In this document: positions 1 to 6,543 of the stretch, in pieces | Position numbering within the stretch: the stretch's first letter is position 1 | Layout: every line of letters begins with the position of its first letter | Assembly: GCA_025453315.1 (NCBI GenBank) | Contig: JALOQQ010000036.1 | Coordinates: 1 to 8,614 of the forward strand | Length of the DNA: 8,614 nt | From: Planctomycetota bacterium | GTDB lineage: Bacteria; Patescibacteriota; Patescibacteriia; Patescibacteriales; UBA12465 | Reading direction: 5' to 3' | The notes under the pieces: model-generated | The model's input: the letters and a program-made list of their open reading frames with translations, nothing else | What the model was told of the DNA's origin: nothing | Database searches by the model: none | Translations under genes and position numbers: made by a program

Positions 1-219
1 TATTTAACTTTATCTTTTTCTTACGCCACGGCCTTAATGAAGGATCCTGATGACTTGGTACAAAAAGCTTATGGTTGGCTTTTAAAAGAAGCAAGTAATG
101 TCTACCCGGCCGAAGTCTTTGCTTATGTTTTAAAAAATAAAAAAGATATGACTCGCACCGCTTTACGTTATGCTATTGAGAAAATGCCATTTGAGTTTAG
201 AAAAAAAGCTCTATCTTAA
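1..219 (+). CDS. DNA alkylation repeat (AlkD-like) protein, 3' end only
   Basis: The frame is open from base 1 to TAA at 217-219, giving the last 72 residues of a protein whose start lies outside the window; the ATG at 37 is an internal Met. The segment DPDDLVQKAYGWLLKEA, followed by TRTALRYAIEKMP, matches the C-terminal signature of the DNA alkylation repeat family (COG4912, AlkD type). Family members are HEAT-like helical DNA glycosylases of about 230 residues that remove bulky or charged alkylated bases such as N3- and N7-alkylpurines. The Trp in YGWLLKE (residue 26 of the visible part) lies in the motif that in Bacillus AlkD carries a DNA-contacting Trp. The other catalytic-groove residues lie upstream and cannot be checked. 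The identification rests on motif recognition. Confidence 0.82.
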   Translation, partial: YLTLSFSYATALMKDPDDLVQKAYGWLLKEASNVYPAEVFAYVLKNKKDMTRTALRYAIEKMPFEFRKKALS

Positions 220-248
220 TTAGCGTTTAAATCTTAATCAGCGTTTTA
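213..248 (+). repeat. 18-bp tandem duplication across the stop codon
   Basis: Bases 213-230 (ATCTTAATTAGCGTTTAA) are repeated at 231-248 with two mismatches in 18. The first copy includes the TAA stop of the upstream gene, so the second copy looks like a duplication of the gene's last bases into the 3' UTR. Confidence 0.75.
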
Positions 249-250
249 AA

Positions 251-280
251 AAAATAATTTTTAGTTTAAATTATTTTCTT
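251..280 (+). terminator. weak AT-only hairpin, possible terminator
   Basis: AAAATAATTT (251-260) and AAATTATTTT (268-277) form a perfect 10-bp stem with a 7-nt loop, about 30 bases after the AlkD-like stop codon. The 3' arm and following bases are T-rich. There are no G-C pairs, so the hairpin is weak and could arise by chance in such AT-rich sequence. The rest of 281-324 is AT-rich without other recognisable signals. Confidence 0.35.
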
Positions 281-324
281 ATTTAATTTTTTTATTTATA
301 TATTATTCAAACTTATTATTTAAA

Positions 325-352
325 TTGTTTTTTATTAATTTATATTTATAAA
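325..352 (+). promoter_or_regulatory. candidate promoter for RNase J gene
   Basis: TTGTTT (325-330) and TATAAA (347-352) are separated by 16 bp, a plausible sigma-70-type pair. Transcription would start near 359 and leave a 5' UTR of about 48 nt. In this AT-rich gap, partial matches are common by chance. Confidence 0.35.
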
Positions 353-368
353 CAACTCTAATTTATGT

Positions 369-393
369 GTTAACTCAGTCTCTGAATGTTAAC
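369..393 (+). promoter_or_regulatory. 5'-UTR hairpin before RNase J
   Basis: GTTAAC TCAG (369-378) pairs with CTGA (382-385) and GTTAAC (388-393) around a TCT loop, with AT (386-387) bulged: a 10-bp stem ending 14 bases before the start codon. It lies within the predicted untranslated leader. Endoribonuclease genes can be self-controlled through 5'-UTR structures (E. coli rne is the known case); applying that here is inference. Confidence 0.45.
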
Positions 394-407
394 TTAATTT
401 TAATCTC

Positions 408-2411
408 ATGATTACAAAGTACAAACCGCGCTCTTTAGCTTCGCGCGAAAACACAAACAACGATGCTACACAGCATCTAGAAAGAAGTGTTAATTCTAAA
501 ACTCCTTCTTTTAAACGTCGTCCTATAATAGCTCAGCGTCCTCTAAATTCAGAACGTCCAAACTCTGGACGTCTAAGCCCAGAACGTTCAAATTCAGAAC
601 GTCGTCCGCTTCATCGCCCTCAATTTAATATTAATCGTTTGGAAAGACCAGCTGCTCCAGCGCTACGTTCTAATAATTTACGTCGCCCAAGCTTCTCTGT
701 TAATTTAAAAGAACGTCAAACATTTCAAGATAAAACCGGAAAACTACGCATAATGGTTATGGGTGGCTTAGAAGAAGTTGGTCGTAATATGACAGTGATT
801 GAATATGAAAAGGAAATTATTATTATTGATATGGGTTTGCAATTTCCTGAGGAAGACATGTTGGGCATTGATTATATTATTCCAAATATTAGTTATTTGG
901 AAGATAAGACTGATTGGATAAAAGGAGTTTTGATTACTCATGGTCATTATGATCATATTGGTGGTATTCCTCATATCATGGGGCACATTGGCAATCCGCC
1001 AATGTTTATGGGTAAAATGACAGCCGGTTTAGTTAAGAAAAGAAATATTGAATATAAAAATTGTCCGCAACTACATATTAAAGAAATAAACGAAACTGAT
1101 CACGTAAAGTTGGGGTCAGCTTTTAATGTTGATTTTTTGAGAGTTAATCATTCTATCCCAGATTGTTTTGCTATGATTATTAATACTCCTGTTGGAACTA
1201 TTATTCATACGGGAGATTTTAAAATAGATTTTTCTCCAGTTAATGATAAACCAGCTGATTTAAATCGCATTGCCCAAATTGGTGCTCAAGGGGTTTTAAT
1301 GTTGATGGCCGACTCTACTGATGCTACCCATCCGGGTTATCAGATTTCTGAATCAGCTATTGGTGATGAGATGGATAAATTATTTGATAAAATTACTGGC
1401 CGTATTATTATCGGTACCTTTGCTTCTCAAATAAGTCGTGTCCAGAAAATTTTTGATTTAGCCGCTAAACATAATCGTCGTATAAATTTACAGGGTAGAA
1501 GTATGACTAGTAACGTTGAAGTAGCGCATCAAATTAGTTATTTAAAGTTCAACCCTAAAATTTTAGTAGAAGATAAAGATTTGCATCGTTTACCCGATAA
1601 TCAAATAATTATTGTTGGTACCGGTGCCCAGGGTGAACGTAACGCTTTCTTGAAAAGAGTAGTAAACGGAGAGCATCGTACAGTTAGTCTTAAAGCAGGT
1701 GATACCGTTCTTTTCTCTTCTTCAGTTGTTCCGGGTAACGAACGTAGTATTCAAAATTTAATGGATCAAGTCGTTAGACAAGGAGCTAAGATTATTCATT
1801 ATAAGATGTTAGACATTCATGCCGGTGGTCATGCTAAACAAGAAGACTTAAAATTAATGATGCGTTTGATTAAGCCAGAGTATTTTATGCCTATTGAAGC
1901 CAATCATTATATGTTAAAGGCTCACGCCGAATTAGCCGAACAAGTAGGAATTTCTCCGAATAAGATTTTTGTTGCCGATAATGGTCAAGTAGTAGAATTT
2001 AAAAAAGAAGTAAATGGCCAAGTAGTCGGATCCTTAACTAAAGAAAAAGTAGTTACGGATTACGTTCTAGTTGATGGTTTGGGCGTTGGTGATGTTTCTA
2101 ATATTGTTTTACGTGATCGTAAAATGATGGCTGAAGACGGTATGATAGTAGTTATTGCCACAGTTGATTCTAAAACCGGAGATCCAATTGGTAATCCGGA
2201 TATCATTTCTCGAGGCTTTGTTTATATGAAAGAAAATAAAGATTTAATTGAGAAAACTAGAATGCGTGCTAAAAAATTAGTTAAAGACCATAACTCTTTA
2301 CGAGCCGATGATGATGAATTGAAGAATAAAATCAGAAATGATATTAGTCAGTTTTTATTTATTCAGACCAAGCGTCGTCCCATGGTTTTGCCAGTAGTTA
2401 TTAGAGTTTAA
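408..2411 (+). CDS. rnj: Ribonuclease J (metallo-beta-lactamase / beta-CASP RNase)
   Basis: This is a 667-residue RNase J, the Zn-dependent endonuclease and 5'-3' exonuclease of mRNA decay and RNA maturation. Residues 1-110 are a disordered extension rich in Arg, Pro, Ser and Asn. The catalytic domain begins near 113 (RIMVMGGLEEVGRNM). The metal-binding motif is HGHYDH (178-183), followed by H248 in NHSIPD and HTGD (267-270). Beta-CASP signatures include GTFASQISRVQ (336-346), GRSM (363-366), TGAQGE (405-410), SSSVVPGNE (437-445) and HAGGHAKQEDL (471-481). The family's usual HGEYR metal-ligand motif reads EANHY (497-501). The C-terminal domain ends in RRPMVLPVV. Family length is usually near 555, so the excess is the N-terminus. 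No Shine-Dalgarno precedes ATG 408; the next Met (116) would remove a core strand, so 408 is preferred. Confidence 0.95.
   Translation: MITKYKPRSLASRENTNNDATQHLERSVNSKTPSFKRRPIIAQRPLNSERPNSGRLSPERSNSERRPLHRPQFNINRLERPAAPALRSNNLRRPSFSVNLKERQTFQDKTGKLRIMVMGGLEEVGRNMTVIEYEKEIIIIDMGLQFPEEDMLGIDYIIPNISYLEDKTDWIKGVLITHGHYDHIGGIPHIMGHIGNPPMFMGKMTAGLVKKRNIEYKNCPQLHIKEINETDHVKLGSAFNVDFLRVNHSIPDCFAMIINTPVGTIIHTGDFKIDFSPVNDKPADLNRIAQIGAQGVLMLMADSTDATHPGYQISESAIGDEMDKLFDKITGRIIIGTFASQISRVQKIFDLAAKHNRRINLQGRSMTSNVEVAHQISYLKFNPKILVEDKDLHRLPDNQIIIVGTGAQGERNAFLKRVVNGEHRTVSLKAGDTVLFSSSVVPGNERSIQNLMDQVVRQGAKIIHYKMLDIHAGGHAKQEDLKLMMRLIKPEYFMPIEANHYMLKAHAELAEQVGISPNKIFVADNGQVVEFKKEVNGQVVGSLTKEKVVTDYVLVDGLGVGDVSNIVLRDRKMMAEDGMIVVIATVDSKTGDPIGNPDIISRGFVYMKENKDLIEKTRMRAKKLVKDHNSLRADDDELKNKIRNDISQFLFIQTKRRPMVLPVVIRV
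546..605 (+). repeat. four 15-bp units encoding pentapeptides in RNase J N-terminus
   Basis: Residues 47-66 read as four consecutive pentapeptides, NSERP, NSGRL, SPERS and NSERR, with Arg at the fourth position of each. The first and last units share AATTCAGAACGTC exactly, 45 bp apart, while the middle units have diverged. This looks like expansion of a short basic segment inside the disordered extension. Confidence 0.65.
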
Positions 2412-2508
2412 ATTAATAGTTAATTTTAAAGTTTTATTCTCTGGCATAGAGGTTTATAGCTTAATTTTTCGCTAATATTTAATATTTTAAAAGTATTATT
2501 AATATCTA

Positions 2509-2537
2509 TTGACAGTAAATAAAAAAAATGTTATAAT
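2509..2537 (+). promoter_or_regulatory. perfect consensus sigma-70-type promoter with extended -10
   Basis: TTGACA (2509-2514) and TATAAT (2532-2537) are both exact consensus hexamers with a 17-bp spacer, and TG at 2529-2530 adds the extended -10 element. Transcription should begin near 2544, giving a leader of about 42 nt with no Shine-Dalgarno. No convincing terminator was found between the RNase J stop and this promoter, only AT-rich sequence with short imperfect inverted repeats. Confidence 0.9.
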
Positions 2538-2585
2538 TTTTATTGTAAGATTTAAATATCGTTTTTACTCTTAAATTATAAAACT

Positions 2586-3152
2586 ATGTTCGAGAAATTT
2601 TTTAACAAATTTGAAACTAAGAAAGTTGGTAAAGATAATCATCGCCAAGAGGCGTTGGCTTTGCTTTCTAAGTTGGAAGGAAAAATGCCAGTAAAGCAAT
2701 CTAGTTCCCAAATAGATGCTTTTAAACACACAGAAAAATTAAGACGCAATGAGCTTATTATGGGATTATTGAAAGAAGCTATTGCTAAAAATGGTCAAGA
2801 TATAGAAAAAAATAAATATTTTGTTGATCAATTGGAAAGAGCTTCAACTAATGAAGTTATTCTAAAAACCGATGTTGAGAGAGCGGAAGAAGATAAAATC
2901 AATCCATTAGTACCAAAAGGCGTTGTAAAAAGAATGGTTGAAGACGGTATTTTTACAGTGGAAGATATTTGTAATAAGAATCGTTCCGGCCAAGATGGCT
3001 TGGTAGAACAAAATTTGGTAAGTTCAGAGGATAACAGTGAATATAATAGCGAACTGGTTAATTTTTTACAGAATGAATTTAATATTACTGACAAAGAATT
3101 AACAGAAAGTCTTGAAAAAATTAGTTCCGCTGAACGCAAGATAGCTGCTTAA
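2586..3152 (+). CDS. uncharacterised 188-residue charged protein
   Basis: I do not recognise this protein. It is highly charged (Lys, Glu, Asp, Asn), predicted mostly helical by eye, with one Cys (129) and no signal peptide or membrane segment, so it is probably cytoplasmic. Residues 1-10 are aromatic and basic (MFEKFFNKFE). Residues 18-100 look like long amphipathic helices. Residues 106-128 (NPLVPKGVVKRMVEDGIFTVEDI) faintly recall a helix-hairpin-helix element followed by a linker and another helical segment (155-185). That similarity is too weak to assign DNA binding. It has its own consensus promoter and a strong terminator, so it is a single-gene unit that should be well transcribed. The start is the first ATG after the promoter; there is no Shine-Dalgarno. 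The sustained open frame bounded by transcription signals supports a real gene. Confidence 0.8.
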   Translation: MFEKFFNKFETKKVGKDNHRQEALALLSKLEGKMPVKQSSSQIDAFKHTEKLRRNELIMGLLKEAIAKNGQDIEKNKYFVDQLERASTNEVILKTDVERAEEDKINPLVPKGVVKRMVEDGIFTVEDICNKNRSGQDGLVEQNLVSSEDNSEYNSELVNFLQNEFNITDKELTESLEKISSAERKIAA

Positions 3153-3192
3153 TTACTTAATTAACCTTTGTTTGATAATTTAGAATAGTACT

Positions 3193-3236
3193 CTAAAAAA
3201 CAAAAAAGACGTTTTAAAACGTCTTTTTTGTTTTAG
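3193..3236 (+). terminator. strong, symmetrical rho-independent terminator
   Basis: CAAAAAAGACGTTTT (3201-3215) is followed directly by its exact reverse complement (3216-3230), and CTAAAA / TTTTAG extend the stem outward. The T-run on one arm and A-run on the other let it work in both directions. It lies 40 bases past the stop of the uncharacterised gene. Confidence 0.9.
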
Positions 3237-3238
3237 AC

Positions 3239-3267
3239 TTGATTTTTTTTGTGATTTGTCTTATACT
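3239..3267 (+). promoter_or_regulatory. promoter for S1-domain gene
   Basis: TTGATT (3239-3244) and TATACT (3262-3267) are spaced by 17 bp immediately after the terminator, placing the start near 3274. A second -10 with an extended element, TGC-TATAAC (3267-3275), could instead start RNA near 3282. Either gives an unusually long leader of 105-113 nt before ATG 3387. Confidence 0.65.
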
Positions 3268-3301
3268 GCTATAACAAATAAAAGACTCACCTTTAAGCAC
3301 A

Positions 3302-3381
3302 GTTTTAGTTTTCAATTCATATTAATATGGAGGAGGTGGCTAAAACACTCTTGCGCAAGCGAGGGTTAAGCAATTTTTTTT
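3302..3381 (+). promoter_or_regulatory. structured RNA leader with attenuator-like hairpin before S1 gene
   Basis: Hairpin: GCT (3339-3341)/AGC (3369-3371), AAC (3344-3346)/GTT (3365-3367), CTC (3348-3350)/GAG (3361-3363) and GC (3353-3354)/GC (3359-3360), capped by a GCAA tetraloop (3355-3358). It is followed two bases later by eight T (3374-3381), the layout of an intrinsic terminator placed just before the start codon. An alternative stem, GTTTTAG (3302-3308) with CTAAAAC (3340-3346), uses the hairpin's lower left strand and would exclude it. Its loop holds the purine-rich GGAGGAGGTGG (3329-3339). Pairing is read directly from the sequence; regulation (attenuation or S1 autocontrol) is inference. 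Confidence 0.5.
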
Positions 3382-3386
3382 ATTTT

Positions 3387-4583
3387 ATGTCAGAAGAAAA
3401 GAACGCAAATCAAGATGAATTTGCAAAATTATTAGAAAAAGACGATATCAACGTTCCTCAAGTCGGTGATATTGTTAAAGGCGTCGTGGTCTCTGCTTCT
3501 AATGCGGAGGTACGTATTGATGTTGATGGTATTTTGATGGGTGTCGTGCGTGGCCCAGAATTATATTTTGAAGATGATGTTTTTGCCGGTTTGAAACCAG
3601 GCGATGAAGTGGAAGCTACAGTAGTTGATGAAGAAAATGAAAATGGCGAGTTAGAATTATCTTTCCGTCAGGTTGGTCAAGAAAAAGCTTGGCAGGCCTT
3701 AAAGACCGCTTTTAAAGAAAAAGAACAAATCAAAGTTCGTGTCATTGATGCTAATAAGGGTGGCTTACTTTGTCGTTTTAGACAAATCGCTGGCTTTTTA
3801 CCAGTTTCTCAATTAGCTCCTGAAAATTATCCTCGCATTAATGGTGGTGATAAGAGTAAAATCTTAGAAAAATTACGCTCTTTCGTTAGCCAAGAACTAG
3901 AAGTTAATGTTATGACTTTGGATGAAAGCGATGATAAAATTATTTTTAGTGAAAAAGATGTTTGGAGTAAGAAGCAAAAACATATTTTAGAAAAATATAA
4001 AGTTGGAATGGTTGTTGAAGGTAAAATTACCGCTATTACTAATTTTGGTGTTTTTGTTAATTTTGATGAAAACATGGAAGGCCTAATTCATATCTCTGAA
4101 TTAGCTTGGCAAAGAATTGATTCTTTAAGCGACATGTATAAAGTTGGCGATATAATTAAAGCCGAAATTGTCAGTATCGATGGCGCTAAAATATTCTTAA
4201 GTGCTAAAAAGTTAATCAATGATCCTTGGAAGGATGTTGAAGAGCGTTACCAAATTGGTCAGAACGTAAAGGGTGAAATTTTGAAAGTTAATCCTTTTGG
4301 ACTTTTTGTAAAATTAGATGAAAATATCCATGGTTTAGCTCATGTTAGCCAATTAGTATTAGGGCCGAAAGAAAAAATTTCCGATATTTTTAAATCCGGC
4401 GAGGAAAAAGAATTTGAAATTATTTCTATTTCTGCTCAAGAACATCGTTTAGCTTTAAAGTTAGCTGGTACCAAGAAAAAAGCGGCTAAAGAAAATGATA
4501 AGAACGAAGAAGAAAATGAAAACGAAAATGAAGACGACAAGGATGAAAAGAATGTTAAGGAAAAGAAAAAAAAGAAAGAGTAA
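3387..4583 (+). CDS. 30S ribosomal protein S1-like, four S1 RNA-binding domains (rpsA family)
   Basis: A 398-residue protein of four OB-fold S1 domains: about 26-94 (VGDIVKGVV to LELSFRQ), 113-190 (IKVRVIDANKGGLLCRF to IIFSEK), 206-274 (VGMVVEGKITAITNFGVFV, ending LSAKKL) and 290-360 (IGQNVKGEILKVNPFGLFV, ending LALKLA). Domains 3 and 4 carry the best-conserved FGVFV/GLIHISEL-type motifs. S1 proteins bind single-stranded mRNA and help ribosomes initiate, which would suit genes lacking Shine-Dalgarno sequences as most here do. Residues 362-398 are a low-complexity Lys/Glu/Asn/Asp tail. The same frame extends up to ATG 3327, but those 20 codons (GAG, GTG, CTC, CGC, CGA, GGG) are unlike the gene's usage and overlap the structured leader, so ATG 3387 (MSEEKN) is preferred. 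Four domains fits a smaller S1 than the six-domain E. coli form. Confidence 0.9.
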   Translation: MSEEKNANQDEFAKLLEKDDINVPQVGDIVKGVVVSASNAEVRIDVDGILMGVVRGPELYFEDDVFAGLKPGDEVEATVVDEENENGELELSFRQVGQEKAWQALKTAFKEKEQIKVRVIDANKGGLLCRFRQIAGFLPVSQLAPENYPRINGGDKSKILEKLRSFVSQELEVNVMTLDESDDKIIFSEKDVWSKKQKHILEKYKVGMVVEGKITAITNFGVFVNFDENMEGLIHISELAWQRIDSLSDMYKVGDIIKAEIVSIDGAKIFLSAKKLINDPWKDVEERYQIGQNVKGEILKVNPFGLFVKLDENIHGLAHVSQLVLGPKEKISDIFKSGEEKEFEIISISAQEHRLALKLAGTKKKAAKENDKNEEENENENEDDKDEKNVKEKKKKKE

Positions 4584-4600
4584 CTTGTAAATAAAAAACT

Positions 4601-4635
4601 AACAAAAAACAAAGGACTATCCTTTGTTTTTTGTT
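4601..4635 (+). terminator. strong bidirectional terminator after S1 gene
   Basis: AACAAAAAACAAAGGA (4601-4616) and its exact reverse complement (4620-4635) form a perfect 16-bp stem with a 3-nt loop (CTA), 17 bases after the S1 stop. The 3' arm is T-rich and the 5' arm A-rich, so it should work in both directions. Confidence 0.9.
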
Positions 4636-4663
4636 TGTAAAAAGCTCTTAAATGATATATAAT
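4635..4663 (+). promoter_or_regulatory. promoter for ftsH
   Basis: TTGTAA (4635-4640) and a perfect TATAAT (4658-4663) are 17 bp apart. Transcription should begin near 4670, leaving a leader of about 26 nt without a Shine-Dalgarno. The -35 begins at the last base of the preceding terminator stem, so the two signals abut. Confidence 0.75.
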
Positions 4664-4695
4664 GTTATTAATTAATATTTTACCTAGTTTTTTCT

Positions 4696-6522
4696 ATGAA
4701 CAATCTTCTCAAGAATATTTTGCTTTTTTTATTAGCTATTTTTGTGGTTACAGCTCTTTTTAGTACTTACAACGAAAAGAACAAAACCAAAGAAGTTGGT
4801 ATTGAGGCTTTTATCAACCAAGTTAACAACGAAGAAATTTCCGAAGTTATTATTGCTGATAACGAGTTAAGAACTACTTTAAAAAATGGTGAGAAAGAGG
4901 TAGTAAAAAAAGAAGCCAATGAAAGCTTGTCTACCTTATTTAAGAATTTTAATGTTGATCCAAATAAATCAGTAAAAATTAATTTAAAAGTAAAGGATGA
5001 AAGTGGTTGGAACTTTTGGCTCGGTTCAATTTTGCCTTTTGTTCTACCGTTTATTTTAATAGCGATTTTTATTTTTTATATGATGCGCGGCATCCAGGGA
5101 GTTAATTCTAAGGCTATTAATTTTGGTCAGATGGACACCAAAGACGCCACGAAGAGTAAAAAATTAAAAGTTAGTTTTAAAGATGTGGCTGGGGCTAAAG
5201 AGGCTAAAGAAGAATTAAAAGAAATTGTAGAATTTTTAAAATATCCAAAAAAGTTTTTAGAAGTTGGCGCTCGTATTCCTAAAGGAGTTTTATTGTTGGG
5301 TGGACCTGGTACAGGAAAAACTTTAATGGCTCGTGCGGTGGCTGGTGAAGCTGACGTACCTTTTTTTAGCATCTCTGGATCTGAATTTGTAGAAATGTTT
5401 GTTGGTGTTGGCGCTTCTCGTGTTCGTTCTCTTTTTCAAAAAGCTAAAAAGAGTTCACCTTGTATTATTTTTATTGATGAAATTGATGCTGTCGGTCGTC
5501 GTCGTGGCGCGGGATTAGGCGGTTCACATGACGAAAGAGAACAAACCCTCAATCAAATTTTAGTAGAAATGGATGGTTTTGAGCCAACTGATAATGTTAT
5601 TGTTATTGCCGCGACTAATCGTCCGGATGTCTTAGATCCGGCCTTACTTCGTCCGGGACGCTTTGATAGACAAGTGGTAATTGATAACCCGGATTTAAAA
5701 GATCGCGAAGAAATTTTGAAAGTTCACGCTCGTCAAAAGCCTCTAGCTAAAAACGTAAAACTTCATCTTTTGGCAGAACGTACCCCAGGATTTAGTGGTG
5801 CTGATTTAGCTAACTTATTAAATGAAGCGGCTATTTTAGCAGCTCGTCAAAATAAAAAAATTATTGATCATGAAGAATTATTTGAAGCTATTGAAAAGGT
5901 TATGATGGGTCCGGAGCGTAAAAGCCGCGTTATTACCGAAAAGGAAAAAAAGATTACTGCTTATCATGAAGCTGGTCATGCTTTAGTGGCTCATTTTTTA
6001 CCAAACACTGATCAAGTTCATAAAGTTTCTATTATTGCTCGTGGTCAGGCTGGTGGTTATACTTTAAAGTTACCGTCTGAAGATAAGCACATGCATTCTA
6101 AAACAGAATTTATTGAAGAAATTTCTGTGCTTTTGGCTGGTCATGTCACTGAGAGAGAGGTTTTTGGTGAGGTAACGACTGGTGCTACTTCTGATTTGCG
6201 TCGCGCCACTTCTTTAGCTCGTAGTTTAATTACTGACTTTGGTATGTCTGATACTTTAGGTTCTAGAACCTATGGTGCTAAAGAAGAAATGATTTTCTTG
6301 GGTAGAGAAATACACGAACAAAGAGATTATAGCGAGAAAGTTGCTGAAAAAATTGATGAAGAAATTTCTCATTTTATCGAACAGGCTACTGAAAAAGCCC
6401 AACAAGTTATTGATACTAAAAGAGAATATTTGGAAAAAATTGTTAGTTACTTATTAAAGAATGAAACCCTGGAAAAAGCTGAGTTCGAAAAAATTGTTGG
6501 CAAAAAGGGAAAACAACTATAA
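4696..6522 (+). CDS. ftsH: ATP-dependent zinc metalloprotease FtsH
   Basis: A complete 608-residue FtsH, the hexameric membrane-anchored AAA+ protease that extracts and degrades misfolded membrane proteins and selected regulators. The first membrane helix is about 5-23, then an external domain, then a second helix about 109-130. The AAA module has Walker A GGPGTGKT (202-209), the pore motif FVG (235-237), Walker B IIFIDEID (257-264) and the second region of homology ending RPGRFDR, with Arg fingers expected at R319 and R322. The protease domain has HEAGH (424-428) with D500 in TTGATSDLRR as the likely third zinc ligand. A C-terminal coiled-coil-like helix (about 543-600) closes the protein. 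All key residues are present and the length is normal. It has its own promoter and a short leader without Shine-Dalgarno; the start fits the usual short cytoplasmic N-terminus before the first helix. Confidence 0.97.
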   Translation: MNNLLKNILLFLLAIFVVTALFSTYNEKNKTKEVGIEAFINQVNNEEISEVIIADNELRTTLKNGEKEVVKKEANESLSTLFKNFNVDPNKSVKINLKVKDESGWNFWLGSILPFVLPFILIAIFIFYMMRGIQGVNSKAINFGQMDTKDATKSKKLKVSFKDVAGAKEAKEELKEIVEFLKYPKKFLEVGARIPKGVLLLGGPGTGKTLMARAVAGEADVPFFSISGSEFVEMFVGVGASRVRSLFQKAKKSSPCIIFIDEIDAVGRRRGAGLGGSHDEREQTLNQILVEMDGFEPTDNVIVIAATNRPDVLDPALLRPGRFDRQVVIDNPDLKDREEILKVHARQKPLAKNVKLHLLAERTPGFSGADLANLLNEAAILAARQNKKIIDHEELFEAIEKVMMGPERKSRVITEKEKKITAYHEAGHALVAHFLPNTDQVHKVSIIARGQAGGYTLKLPSEDKHMHSKTEFIEEISVLLAGHVTEREVFGEVTTGATSDLRRATSLARSLITDFGMSDTLGSRTYGAKEEMIFLGREIHEQRDYSEKVAEKIDEEISHFIEQATEKAQQVIDTKREYLEKIVSYLLKNETLEKAEFEKIVGKKGKQL

Positions 6523-6543
6523 AGAAGAAGCGACTATTTGGAG

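Noticed and set aside
768..986. Minus-strand open frame inside RNase J
   Set aside because: It is antisense to the conserved catalytic domain, with composition typical of a shadow and no recognisable protein family.
2437..2507. Terminator after RNase J (CTCT/AGAG and AATATT-type inverted repeats)
   Set aside because: Stems are only 4-5 bp or heavily bulged and AT-only, with no clear T-run directly after them.
2901..2969. Helix-hairpin-helix DNA-binding domain in the uncharacterised protein
   Set aside because: The resemblance is limited to a short GIFTVEDI-like stretch; not enough to call a domain.
2828..3139. Minus-strand open frame inside the uncharacterised gene
   Set aside because: The + strand frame has a perfect promoter and terminator; the antisense frame is Ser/Leu-rich shadow with no start signal.
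3327..3386. N-terminal extension of the S1 protein from ATG 3327
   Set aside because: The 20 codons use GAG, GTG, CTC, CGC, CGA and GGG, unlike the rest of the gene, coincide with a stable hairpin and T-run, and add residues not typical of S1 N-termini. Not fully excluded.
3827..5372. Minus-strand open frames at 3827-4075 and 5127-5372
   Set aside because: They lie antisense to the S1 domains and to the FtsH AAA domain, which are unmistakable.
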